From positions 1 through 56,270 of the forward strand of contig JANXDU010000004.1 in NCBI GenBank assembly GCA_025059195.1: 56,270 bases of DNA. Reading direction: 5' to 3'. A program made the translations under genes and the position numbers. Position 1 is the first letter of the stretch. Each line of letters begins with the position of its first letter. The DNA comes from Candidatus Bathyarchaeota archaeon (GTDB lineage: Archaea > Thermoproteota > Bathyarchaeia > Bathyarchaeales > Bathycorpusculaceae). The notes under the pieces were generated by a model, which saw only the letters and a program-made list of their open reading frames with translations, was not told where the DNA came from and searched no databases. This document shows positions 22,668 through 30,854 of the stretch, in pieces.

Positions 22668-23719
22668 GAAAGCAATGCAACCTCCTTGAGCATATTTAAA
22701 AACTTTGGAAATACTTTATTCAAGTCATATTTCATCGCCCCTGCCCGCATCCTTTTACATATCTCGAAATACTGTTCCCTTCTTCTTTCCCATAAATCCT
22801 GTAGTTTGCAAATTTTCCTCACAAATTCTTCCACACAGGTTGCATAAAGAGCGGGTAAATTAAGGCCTTTTATCGCTCTTGTCGGCAAGGTCACAATCGG
22901 GGTCTCACAAGCCGATACTTCAAGCAGCGTTAATGGGAAAACATCCACCTTGCTTGGGTATACTAACAGATGGGCTTTTGAATAGAGTCGAACAAGTTTT
23001 CTAAAGTCTGTTATGAACCCAAGATTTTTTACGTTCCCGATGCTCATTAAGTCAGGTCCAACGGCAACAAAATCTATATCCTTAGTTCTTAGAATGTTGG
23101 CAATTTCTACAAAAGTAGAAAAACCTTTTGATCTCCTTCCTGAATACAAAACTGTAAATCTCGTGTTTTTTTCTTCTGTTGGCTTAAAACGTGAAGTGTC
23201 TATCCAGTTTGGAACATAATAAACCCGTTTTTTACTGTGAAGTGTATTAAATGCCTCCTTGTTGATTACATGAATGGCGTCAAAAGAGCGCAACTCCTTT
23301 TCTTTAAACCTGTCGAAGTAAATTTTCGATGCAAAACGGGCGAATCCGAAAGCCTTAAGGAAGTTCACGTGACTCATATTCATAATTTCATGGTTCTGTA
23401 ACTCTTTTAAAAAAACAAAAGCGTGAATAGCCCCAATTCGCGGTTGTTCTCCTATGAACAATTTATGTACGAGCGGTGCATAGATAAAGTAGATAACATC
23501 AACATCTTGGATTTTGTGAATGAAACTTTCTTTATATTCAACTTCTCGAGGTAGCCCTTGGAAATTCACCGGCCTACGTTCGAAAGGCAAAGCGTAAATG
23601 GACACCTTGTGTCCTGTTTTTATCAATTGGGTCGCGACATCGATTAAAAATCGTTCGCCGCCCCCGTGGAAAGTGAGGCTGTAATGGTGGCAAAGGGCTA
23701 CCTTTTTCAAGATTCTCAC
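22664..23719 (-). CDS. Family 4 glycosyltransferase (351 aa)
   Basis: GT-B fold protein: the N-terminal domain has the glycine-rich YSLTFHGGGERFLIDVATQL; the C-terminal domain has TVLYSGRRSKGFSTFVEIAN, VAVGPDL and HLLVYPSKVDVFPLTLLEVS, with the nucleotide-binding glutamate in LLEVSACETP. It transfers a sugar from a nucleotide sugar to a glycan or lipid acceptor; the specific sugar cannot be read. The gene is upstream of and coupled with the DUF2079 gene and divergent from the archaeosortase. Confidence 0.88.
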   Translation of the reverse strand: MRILKKVALCHHYSLTFHGGGERFLIDVATQLIKTGHKVSIYALPFERRPVNFQGLPREVEYKESFIHKIQDVDVIYFIYAPLVHKLFIGEQPRIGAIHAFVFLKELQNHEIMNMSHVNFLKAFGFARFASKIYFDRFKEKELRSFDAIHVINKEAFNTLHSKKRVYYVPNWIDTSRFKPTEEKNTRFTVLYSGRRSKGFSTFVEIANILRTKDIDFVAVGPDLMSIGNVKNLGFITDFRKLVRLYSKAHLLVYPSKVDVFPLTLLEVSACETPIVTLPTRAIKGLNLPALYATCVEEFVRKICKLQDLWERRREQYFEICKRMRAGAMKYDLNKVFPKFLNMLKEVALLS

Positions 23720-23833
23720 ATAGCGAAAATAGGGTTTTCCTTGCGCATATAAAACCTTTGTTTAGCGAGATACTTTAATAGCAGTTGGGCGTAAGGATAA
23801 TGCGTGTTAGCAAGGCTTGGCCGTGGGAGTTGC

Positions 23834-24877
23834 ATGGTAACTTTTCTGCAAAATATTAAACAGAGGTTCATAGTTTTTTGCCAACAGATACGGGGTAACG
23901 CTGTGCCCCTTGCGCTGAGATTTTCACCATTTTTCTCGTTTATCATTCCACTTTACATCTTATATCTGCTTTATCCTAACACCTTCGAACCCGTGTGGAC
24001 AGGAACATGGGAGAACAGAGTGGGCTACATACTTTTCCTTTGGCTTTTCTCTTTAGAAACGATAATGGCCTGGGAGGAACTGCAGACAAAGGAACATAAG
24101 TTGTCCATAAAAACCATCATTATGATTGTAGCGCTTTCTCTTCCAACGGTTTACGTAGTTGTCGCCAACTATCTTGGGCTTAACCAAGCTATTGTAGATT
24201 TGGCGCTGAAGCATAACATAAAACGGGACTGGGCTGCGTTAATGCCGTTGTCAACAGAGTACATTGTATTTGCATGTCTTTTTACTGTAATAGTAGTATT
24301 GAAATATGGCGGCAAAGCCTTAAGATTTTACGCGGTTTCAACATCCTTCCTGATAACTGTTGGGGCGGTATACACCATAAATAATATGTATCCCTTTGGA
24401 GAATTCACGCCATTCCAAGTTATGGTTACCCCAACAGCTGTGATTGCGGAAAAAATCCTCATTTTAATGGGATATAAAACAACTTTATTTATCAACAATA
24501 ATGTACCATACTTGTTTGCGGTAAACCCCGAAAACCCGAGAGAACGCTTTGCAGCCGGAATCGATTGGCCATGCGCAGGCGTTGAAAGCCTTGTAATTTA
24601 TACAGTTACTATTTTATTATTTTTGAAAAAGAGTAGCCTCTCTCTTAAACTTAAGGCATTTTACTTTTCAATAGGTGCCTTAGTTACATATTTTATCAAC
24701 ATTTCAAGAATAGTGACCATTTACGTAATTGCGATACATGGAGGCGCTTGGGGCACATTTCATGACTATTTCGGGCCTCTTTTTTCTATAACATGGATTG
24801 TTTCTTACCCTCTCATAATCATTAAAAGTCGAGACTTGTGGGTCAAGCTTCGAAAGAGGAAAGAGGGTAAAACTTGA
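23834..24877 (+). CDS. Archaeosortase/exosortase-family transpeptidase (347 aa)
   Basis: A polytopic membrane enzyme with the family's catalytic set: Cys247 in DWPCAGVESL, Arg292 in FINISRIVTIYVIAIHGG and His310 in GTFHDYFGPLFS. Archaeosortases recognise C-terminal tripartite signals (short motif, membrane helix, basic tail) and move surface proteins onto lipid. I chose ATG 23834 (preceded by GGGAG); a GTG at 23804 would add ten residues. Its stop overlaps the PriS start by 4 bp, so a surface gene and a primase gene are coupled. A candidate substrate is the large surface protein at 42541. Confidence 0.85.
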   Translation: MVTFLQNIKQRFIVFCQQIRGNAVPLALRFSPFFSFIIPLYILYLLYPNTFEPVWTGTWENRVGYILFLWLFSLETIMAWEELQTKEHKLSIKTIIMIVALSLPTVYVVVANYLGLNQAIVDLALKHNIKRDWAALMPLSTEYIVFACLFTVIVVLKYGGKALRFYAVSTSFLITVGAVYTINNMYPFGEFTPFQVMVTPTAVIAEKILILMGYKTTLFINNNVPYLFAVNPENPRERFAAGIDWPCAGVESLVIYTVTILLFLKKSSLSLKLKAFYFSIGALVTYFINISRIVTIYVIAIHGGAWGTFHDYFGPLFSITWIVSYPLIIIKSRDLWVKLRKRKEGKT

Positions 24878-26112
24878 TTTCTTCCACTTTTGTGCGAGAT
24901 ATGTTTCAAAGGTACTATGCGGAAGGGTTTCCTTCAAGTTTATTTATTCCCTTTGTTGATGAACGAGAATTTGGTTTTATATCCTTTGAAAATCAAATGG
25001 TTCGTCATAAAAACTTTAAAAGCATTACAGAACTGAAAACTTTCATGCAAAATTTTGTTCCGCTTGACGTTTATTATTCTTGCGCCTATTACGAAAACCC
25101 GACGGCGGAAATGGAGCGAAAAAATTGGCTTGGTGCAGACTTAATTTTTGACATTGACGCCGATCATATCTTAACGCGATGCGAGAGAGTTCATGATAAG
25201 TGGGTTTGTCGCAGCTGCGGCTTTTCTGGAAAAGGCATAACACCCGAGAAGTGCCCTTTATGTGGCGGTGAAAAGTTGGATGCAGAAACATGGCCTTGTG
25301 AGGTCTGTTTAAGTTCGGCCAAGTTTGAAGCAATAAAGCTTCTAGATGTTCTGCGAGACGATTTTGGTTTTTCCAGAAATGATGTGCGCGTGTTTTTTTC
25401 TGGACATCGCGGCTACCATATTCATGTCGAATGTGAGACTGTAAAATCGTTGGATTCAGTGGCGCGAAAGGAGATTGTTGACTATGTCTCCGGTATTGGC
25501 TTAGAGGCGCCCGCTTATTTGGTCGGCAGAAGAAACTCGAAATGGCGAGATTCTTCATGGATTAGCCCGTCTTCCAGTTTCGGCTGGCCTAAACGTTTGA
25601 CGGAAGGATTGCGAACTTTTTTATTGAATGTGGAAGAAGATGACCTAAGAAAGCTTGGTTTTAAAATAAACACTATTAATGCTATACTGAAAAATAAAGA
25701 TGCGCTCTTAAGGAGCTTATCTAGTTCGGATGTGTGGCACACTGTTAGAGGAGTTGGTTTGAAAACTTTGGTAAAACTTTTAGAACATGTATTGGATATG
25801 CAGTCTGTAAAAATAGATACCGTGGTAACAACGGATATCCATCGATTGATTAGAATGCCTGAAACTTTAAACAGTAAGACGGGTTTTAAAAAGACGGAGG
25901 TGCCAATTGTAAGGATTGATGATTTTGACCCTTTTAGGGATGCTGTGGCTTTCAAGAATGGCGAAATAGAAGTGAGGGTTTTGGATGCCCCAGAGTTTAG
26001 AATAGGCCATGAAGTTTTCGGGCCTTATAAAGATAAGAGGGTTAAATTGCCTACAGCCGCGGCTTTGCTGCTTGTATGTCGTGGCAGAGCGGAGGTTGTT
26101 AGCATTGTATGA
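24874..26112 (+). CDS. priS: DNA primase small (catalytic) subunit PriS
   Basis: 412 residues. The catalytic aspartates are in LGADLIFDIDADHI; the zinc knuckle is CRSCGF...CPLCGG and the further CEVCLS; FSGHRGYHIHVE is the conserved SGxxGxHxH nucleotide-binding motif. TTG start at 24874 overlaps the archaeosortase stop, and its own stop overlaps the GINS51 start. With PriL it makes primers for both DNA strands. The PriS-GINS51 pairing is a known archaeal arrangement. Confidence 0.94.
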   Translation: MISSTFVRDMFQRYYAEGFPSSLFIPFVDEREFGFISFENQMVRHKNFKSITELKTFMQNFVPLDVYYSCAYYENPTAEMERKNWLGADLIFDIDADHILTRCERVHDKWVCRSCGFSGKGITPEKCPLCGGEKLDAETWPCEVCLSSAKFEAIKLLDVLRDDFGFSRNDVRVFFSGHRGYHIHVECETVKSLDSVARKEIVDYVSGIGLEAPAYLVGRRNSKWRDSSWISPSSSFGWPKRLTEGLRTFLLNVEEDDLRKLGFKINTINAILKNKDALLRSLSSSDVWHTVRGVGLKTLVKLLEHVLDMQSVKIDTVVTTDIHRLIRMPETLNSKTGFKKTEVPIVRIDDFDPFRDAVAFKNGEIEVRVLDAPEFRIGHEVFGPYKDKRVKLPTAAALLLVCRGRAEVVSIV

Positions 26113-26653
26113 AGATATTTTCAAATTTTGGAAAAGAGAGAACGAAAGCAGCCAATTAGAGAAGCTTCCACCAGACTTCTACCTTCAAGTTGCAGAGTAC
26201 CTGAAAAAGTTGAGGGAAGAGGAACGAATGATAGATAGAAAAACACTAAAAGCTAGCTTATTAAGAGTAGAAATGCGCAATGTTAAACGCCTTGTCCGTC
26301 AATTAATAAAGGTTAGATATAAAAAATTGATGCGCTGTCTGGCGGAGGGCGATAAAATTTCCTACGATTCATTAGCAATTCATGAACGAAACATAATCGC
26401 CAAGGCTGAATTTTCATTTGCCAACGATTTTAAAAACTTGTTTAATAATGTTCTTACGGGTCACTTCATCGATGGCAGCTCCGGGAAGACTCCAAAAACG
26501 GTTATTGTGCGTTTCCTTAAAGAGGTTCCTGCAATAATCGGTGCAGACATGAAAGCGTATGGTCCTTTTAAATGTGAGGACGTTGCGTCATTGCCGCTTG
26601 AAAATGCCAACATCTTAATCAAACAGAAGTTGGCTGAGAGAATTGAAGTTTAA
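26105..26653 (+). CDS. gins51: GINS complex subunit Gins51 (Gins15)
   Basis: I start it at TTG 26105, which overlaps the PriS stop and gives LYEDIFKFWKRENESSQLEK, the usual N-terminus; the longer upstream frame is a shadow of PriS. The A domain is helical (LPPDFYLQVAEYLKKLREEE). The B domain lies at the C-terminus (YGPFKCEDVASLPLENANIL, IKQKLAERIEV), the order expected for Gins51. It joins Gins23 (32881-33465) and activates MCM as part of the replicative helicase. Confidence 0.9.
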   Translation: MYEDIFKFWKRENESSQLEKLPPDFYLQVAEYLKKLREEERMIDRKTLKASLLRVEMRNVKRLVRQLIKVRYKKLMRCLAEGDKISYDSLAIHERNIIAKAEFSFANDFKNLFNNVLTGHFIDGSSGKTPKTVIVRFLKEVPAIIGADMKAYGPFKCEDVASLPLENANILIKQKLAERIEV

Positions 26654-26714
26654 GCTACTGCGGAAAAAGTATATGAATGAGCATGTTTTCTTTTATGCAA
26701 GTTGAGTGGTCTCA

Positions 26715-26990
26715 ATGAATGCCCCAAAAGAAATCAGAACATACTGTCCGCGATGCAAGGCACACCAGGTTCACGCGGTTTCCCTTTATAAGGCTGGTAA
26801 GCGCAGGGCTTTGGCTAAAGGCGAGCGACACCATGAGCGAGAGAAGAAAGGGTATGGTGGGCAAAAGTATCCTCTTCAGCGGAAGTTTGCCAAAACCACC
26901 AAGAAGCAGACTTTAAAGTTGAAGTGTAAGGTTTGCGGTTACACTAGGCATAAAGAGGGGATCAGGCTTAGAAAGCTTGTTATAGTCTAA
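26715..26990 (+). CDS. rpl44e: Ribosomal protein L44e
   Basis: 91 residues from ATG 26715 (NAPKEIRTYCPRCKAHQVHA); a GTG three codons earlier is less likely. The zinc-binding cysteines are in CPRCKAH and CKVCGYTRH, with the family's GYGGQKYPLQRKFAKTTKKQ centre. A large-subunit protein near the tRNA exit site, limited to archaea and eukaryotes. Start of the conserved L44e-S27e-aIF2alpha-Nop10 operon. Confidence 0.95.
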   Translation: MNAPKEIRTYCPRCKAHQVHAVSLYKAGKRRALAKGERHHEREKKGYGGQKYPLQRKFAKTTKKQTLKLKCKVCGYTRHKEGIRLRKLVIV

Positions 26991-27004
26991 GATGAGGTGG
27001 TCTC

Positions 27005-27202
27005 ATGGTTGAGTGGGAGAAGCTTATCCCGAGGCCTAAAAGCAGTTTTTTGAGGGTTAAATGTTTGAAGTGCGGTAATGAACAAGTGGTTTTCAGTCAC
27101 GCTGTTGATAGGGTTAACTGTAATGTTTGTGGGGCTGAGCTGGCAGAACCTTCCGGTGGAAAGGCCGTTATTAAGGGGGAAGCTGTCGCGGTTTTTGAGT
27201 GA
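27005..27202 (+). CDS. rps27e: Ribosomal protein S27e
   Basis: 65 residues with a zinc ribbon: FLRVKCLKCGNEQVVFSHAV then CNVCGAELAEPSGGKA. Small ribosomal subunit protein of archaea and eukaryotes. It lies 14 bp behind L44e after GAGGTGGTC and 15 bp before the aIF2-alpha gene, so all are cotranscribed. Confidence 0.95.
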   Translation: MVEWEKLIPRPKSSFLRVKCLKCGNEQVVFSHAVDRVNCNVCGAELAEPSGGKAVIKGEAVAVFE

Positions 27203-27217
27203 GAGGGAAGTGACGTT

Positions 27218-28006
27218 ATGGCCTTGAAGAAACAAGAATGGCCTGAAGTCGGCGATCTGGTTATCTGCACCGTGGAAACTGTTACGGATTACGGGGCTTA
27301 TGTGCGGCTTGACGAGTACGACAAGAGAGGCCTTTTACATGTTTCTGAAGTTGCTTCTTCCTGGATTAGAAATATACGTGACTACGTTCGGGAGGGACAG
27401 AAAGTTGTTTTAAAGGTTCTGCGGGTTGACGCCGAAAAAGGACACATAGACCTTTCCCTTCGAAGAGTTACTAAGAGAGAGAGAATAGAGAAAACACTTT
27501 CTTGGAAGAAAGAACGGAAGGCGGAAGCGTTACTTCGCAGCGTGGCTGAAAAAGCCGGTTTATCTCTTGAAGCCGTTTACGAAAAGGCTGGAGCACTTAT
27601 TGATAAGGAATATGGCTTGTATGAGGGGTTTGAAAAGAGCGCCAGAGAGGGGGTGGAAGTTTTAACGAAGATAGGCGTGCCCGAAGAACTTGCAAAAGTT
27701 TTTGTTGAAGTTGCAAGGGAAAGGATACGTCTGCCTATGGTGAAAAGTAAGGGCATCGTTGAGCTCCGTTGTCTAAAGCCTGATGGTGTGAGGGTTATTA
27801 AAGAAGCGTTTTTAAACGCTAAAAAATCAGAAAAGACGCGGGATGCGAAGGTTAGATTTTACGTTGTGGCCTCACCGAAATACTGTATTGAAGTTTTAGC
27901 TGACAATCATAAACGTGCAGAAACTATTCTGCAAAGGATTGCGGAAAACGTCGTTTCAAACGTGATTAAGGCTGGTGGGCAAGGGGTTTTTAGAAGGGAG
28001 AAATAG
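27218..28006 (+). CDS. Translation initiation factor aIF2 alpha subunit
   Basis: 262 residues. The N-terminal S1 domain (WPEVGDLVICTVETVTDYGA, YVRLDEYDKRGLLHVSEVAS, SWIRNIRDYVREGQKVVLKV) is followed by a helical domain and a C-terminal alpha-beta domain that binds the gamma subunit. The position equivalent to eukaryotic Ser51 lies in the SEVASSWIRN loop. It helps deliver initiator tRNA to the small subunit. Its stop overlaps the GTG of nop10 by one base. Confidence 0.95.
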   Translation: MALKKQEWPEVGDLVICTVETVTDYGAYVRLDEYDKRGLLHVSEVASSWIRNIRDYVREGQKVVLKVLRVDAEKGHIDLSLRRVTKRERIEKTLSWKKERKAEALLRSVAEKAGLSLEAVYEKAGALIDKEYGLYEGFEKSAREGVEVLTKIGVPEELAKVFVEVARERIRLPMVKSKGIVELRCLKPDGVRVIKEAFLNAKKSEKTRDAKVRFYVVASPKYCIEVLADNHKRAETILQRIAENVVSNVIKAGGQGVFRREK

Positions 28007-28173
28007 TGGTTTGGCTTTTAAGGAAGTGTAGCGAATGCGGGAAATATACGCTTAAAAATGATAAATGCCCATACTGCGGCGGATTGGTTCGGACACCCCA
28101 TCCTCCAAAGTTTTCGCCGGACGACAAATACCTCAAGTACAGAATGGTTTTGAAGAGGGGGACTTCGAGGTGA
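28006..28173 (+). CDS. nop10: Nop10, H/ACA RNP subunit (55 aa)
   Basis: GTG at 28006 overlaps the aIF2-alpha stop. The protein has CSECGKYTL and CPYCGG zinc knuckles and the conserved tail TPHPPKFSPDDKYLKYR. It binds Cbf5 and is needed for RNA-guided pseudouridylation. Its stop overlaps the GTG of the PAC2-family gene, completing a tightly coupled operon. Confidence 0.93.
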   Translation: MVWLLRKCSECGKYTLKNDKCPYCGGLVRTPHPPKFSPDDKYLKYRMVLKRGTSR

Positions 28174-28943
28174 AGGAAACATTCATTAAGGAACTCATGA
28201 AGGTTGAGCTGAAAAACCCAGTGATGATTGAGGGGCTTCCAGGCCTTGGCCTTGTGGGAAAAATAGCTACTCGTTATTTAATTAAACAGTTAAAAGCTCA
28301 GAAATTTGCGCATCTTTACTCTCCTCACTTTCCATACTTTGTACTTGTGAGTAAAAAGGGAAGCGTTAGGCTTCTACGGGGTACATTCTATTTCTGGAGA
28401 AATAGCATGGGAGAAAACGACTTAATTTTGTTCACAGGAGACAGCCAAGCTCAGACAATTGAGGGACAATATGAAATTTCAAACGCAATTTTGGATTTTG
28501 CTAAAAGGCAGAACGTGAAAACGGTCGTCACCATAGGTGGTTATAGAGTGGAAACAAAGGATAAGCCAAAAGTTATAGCCGTCGCCACAAGCCAAAGCCT
28601 CCTCAACTGCGCTCTTAAAGCCAACGCTATTCTAAGCCCTGTCGGAAGCCCCATCGTAGGAACAGCCGGTCTAATTTTGGGCTTAGCGCCTTTCAAGAAA
28701 ATTGATGCCTTATGCCTCTTAGGCGAAACCAGAGGGTATTTGCCCGATCCTAAGGCTGCCAAAAGTGTTTTGGAAGTTTTAATAAAACTTCTAAATATTA
28801 AAGTTGACTTGTCTGGTTTAGATGAGGAGATCGCAAAGGCGGAAAGTATGGTTGCCCGATTGCAAAAAATCGAGGAGAAAAGGGCTTTGCAAGCGGAAGA
28901 AATGCGTAGAGAAGAGGATAAAAAGATAACTTATATTTCCTAA
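28170..28943 (+). CDS. PAC2-family proteasome assembly chaperone homolog (257 aa)
   Basis: The GTG at 28170 overlaps the nop10 stop by 4 bp; the longer frame upstream is a shadow of nop10. The family motif is NPVMIEGLPGLGLVGKIATR, then YLIKQLKAQKFAHLYSPHFP, and the conserved VGSPIVGTAGLILGLAP...LLGETRGYLPDPKAAKSVLE. Archaeal relatives (PbaB type) help assemble the proteasome. The C-terminus is a charged coiled-coil (RLQKIEEKRALQAEEMRREE). Same operon position as in many other archaea. Confidence 0.9.
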   Translation: MKETFIKELMKVELKNPVMIEGLPGLGLVGKIATRYLIKQLKAQKFAHLYSPHFPYFVLVSKKGSVRLLRGTFYFWRNSMGENDLILFTGDSQAQTIEGQYEISNAILDFAKRQNVKTVVTIGGYRVETKDKPKVIAVATSQSLLNCALKANAILSPVGSPIVGTAGLILGLAPFKKIDALCLLGETRGYLPDPKAAKSVLEVLIKLLNIKVDLSGLDEEIAKAESMVARLQKIEEKRALQAEEMRREEDKKITYIS

Positions 28944-30049
28944 AGATGATGGTGGCAGACCTCGCTTTCGATTATTTCAGCTATTCTTTTGGCAGAGTCT
29001 CCGTTACCGTACGGCGAATCTACTGGCAACTTGCTTTGACCCTTCAACGTTTCCCTCATAGCTTCTAATATGTTTTGTTTATCTGTGCCTACAATCTTTG
29101 CAAACCCGGCCTCAACCGCTTCCGGCCTTTCAGTTGACGAACGCAAGATTAAAACACGCTTTCTTATTTGGGGAGCCGTGGCCTCTTCCTGTATTCCTCC
29201 TGAATCAGTCAGAATTATTTCACATTTCTTCATTAACATTAAAAAGTCTAAATAGCCTACTGGTGGCAGAATCTGCAAGTTTTTAGACTTTTTGACCTCC
29301 GCGTCCATTCCATTTTGTCTCAGCCTCTTTTTCGTGCGGGGATGTATGGGTATAACGATTGGTGTTGGAGATTCCATGAAAGCTTCCATTAGATTTCTCA
29401 GAACTGTAGGGTTGTCCACGTTTTCTGCCCTATGGACTGTTGCTAATGCAAACTTTTCAAACTTTATTGTGTCAACTATTTTTGATTTACTTTCAGCTTT
29501 GGAGATGTATTGCATTACCGCATCTATTACGGTGTTCCCGGTGACGTAGACTTTTCCTAAAACGGATTCTCGTTTAAGGTTGTTTTCAGCGGTTTTTGTA
29601 GGAGCAAATAAATAAGTGGATATGTGATCCGTTAGCCTCCTGTTGTGTTCTTCTGGCATACGTAAATCGAAGCTCCTCAAGCCAGCTTCAACATGCCCTA
29701 CGGGTATTCCAAGCTTGGCTGCGGCTATAGAGGTTGCAAGAACCCCGTTCGTGTCTCCCTCCACAAGGACTAAGGATGGCTTTGTTTTTTTGAGCAAGCG
29801 TTCCATGTTGGCGATGATGCGTGCAGTTTGTTCTCCTTGAGAGCAAGCTTTAACCTTATAGTTATAGTCTGGCTGTGGAAGTTCAAGTTCCTCAATGAAC
29901 CGTTGGCTCATCACATAATCATAATGCTGTCCACAGTGAACAAAGGTTAATGGAATCTCCATCTTTTGCAGCGCCTTTATTAGGGGCGCCATTTTTATGA
30001 TTTCTGGTCTGGTGCCGACGACAACCATTATTCTTTCATGAGTTTCCAT
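28940..30049 (-). CDS. wecB: UDP-N-acetylglucosamine 2-epimerase
   Basis: 369 residues of the WecB type: VVVGTRPEIIKMAPLIKALQ, FVHCGQHYDYVMSQRFIEEL, VEGDTNGVLATSIAAAKLGI then HVEAGLRSFDLRMPEEHNRR, and LTDSGGIQEEA. It converts UDP-GlcNAc to UDP-ManNAc. A dehydrogenase of the UDP-ManNAc type lies at 47498-48868, so the two can make UDP-ManNAcA for surface glycans. Converges with the PAC2 gene with a 4-bp overlap. Confidence 0.93.
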   Translation of the reverse strand: METHERIMVVVGTRPEIIKMAPLIKALQKMEIPLTFVHCGQHYDYVMSQRFIEELELPQPDYNYKVKACSQGEQTARIIANMERLLKKTKPSLVLVEGDTNGVLATSIAAAKLGIPVGHVEAGLRSFDLRMPEEHNRRLTDHISTYLFAPTKTAENNLKRESVLGKVYVTGNTVIDAVMQYISKAESKSKIVDTIKFEKFALATVHRAENVDNPTVLRNLMEAFMESPTPIVIPIHPRTKKRLRQNGMDAEVKKSKNLQILPPVGYLDFLMLMKKCEIILTDSGGIQEEATAPQIRKRVLILRSSTERPEAVEAGFAKIVGTDKQNILEAMRETLKGQSKLPVDSPYGNGDSAKRIAEIIESEVCHHHL

Positions 30050-30264
30050 TTTAACCCATGTTTTTACTTCTAATATTCCCTCGAAGTTTCGTTGAGATTT
30101 AATTTTTACTCAAAAGATTCAGCTGTAATACTTTCGGGAAGTTTTAACTCTCGATTAGTCGCTTAAATTAAAATTGTTAGGCTGTGTGGTTTTATGCGAC
30201 ATACAAAGCATCTTACTTTTCTTTTTCATTTAATTTTGACAACAAAATGTTGGGAGATGAAGAT

Positions 30265-30822
30265 ATGCGCACGTTAAAAAACAAAAAAGGCTTAAGCGTT
30301 GTAGTAACCACCTTAATAATCCTAGTAGTTTCGGTGCTCTTAGCAACTGTCGTAACTTTCTATGCTATAAACGTGGTTACGACAAGAGTGCAAGAAGAGG
30401 ATCTGAAAATATCTGAGTTACACGTGTGGTGCACCAACGATGGTGATGCGTCCGCTGCCTTCCTAGTAACTAACACGGGCGGTCGAGACGTTGTGATCGA
30501 TAAAATAACTGTGCGGGGGCGGAAAGTTGACCCACAATACGTCTTTTATTGGAAACTTGCCGCGGATGTTAATCCGCCAAATGAACTAGTATGGGTTGCC
30601 AGCGATGATCCTTTGAATTACTTAAAGGGAAATTACAGCGGTTCAGATTTCAGGGTTCAAGGGACAAATTCCTTAATTCTGCCTTCGGGAGAACGCATGG
30701 TCATTTACCTGTTCAATTTGAGCCACATTTCCACAACAGACATTGGCGTAACTGTAGGTGTTGTCGTTTTCACCGCCAATGCCCAATACCATAAAGAAGC
30801 TAACATCGAAGCAGCTGGGTAA
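30265..30822 (+). CDS. Type IV pilin-like secreted protein with class III signal (185 aa)
   Basis: I start at ATG 30265 (MRTLKNKKGLSVVVTTLIIL), preceded by GGGAGATGA. The basic KNKKG followed by a 22-residue hydrophobic stretch is a prepilin peptidase signal with cleavage likely after the glycine. The mature part is strand-rich (AAFLVTNTGGRDVVIDKITV) as in archaeal pilins and DUF1628-like proteins, with NYSG and NLSH possible glycosylation sites. Probably a surface pilus or adhesion subunit. No pilus assembly ATPase is in the window. Confidence 0.75.
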   Translation: MRTLKNKKGLSVVVTTLIILVVSVLLATVVTFYAINVVTTRVQEEDLKISELHVWCTNDGDASAAFLVTNTGGRDVVIDKITVRGRKVDPQYVFYWKLAADVNPPNELVWVASDDPLNYLKGNYSGSDFRVQGTNSLILPSGERMVIYLFNLSHISTTDIGVTVGVVVFTANAQYHKEANIEAAG

Positions 30823-30854
30823 CACCGCTTCTTTTTCTACTAGACATGCCAAAT

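Noticed and set aside
26009-26104. Upstream extension of Gins51
   Set aside because: It is PriS read in another frame; family alignment from memory starts at the YEDIFKFW segment.
28065-28169. Upstream extension of the PAC2-family gene
   Set aside because: It overlaps nop10 in another frame; the GTG at 28170 overlapping the nop10 stop is preferred.
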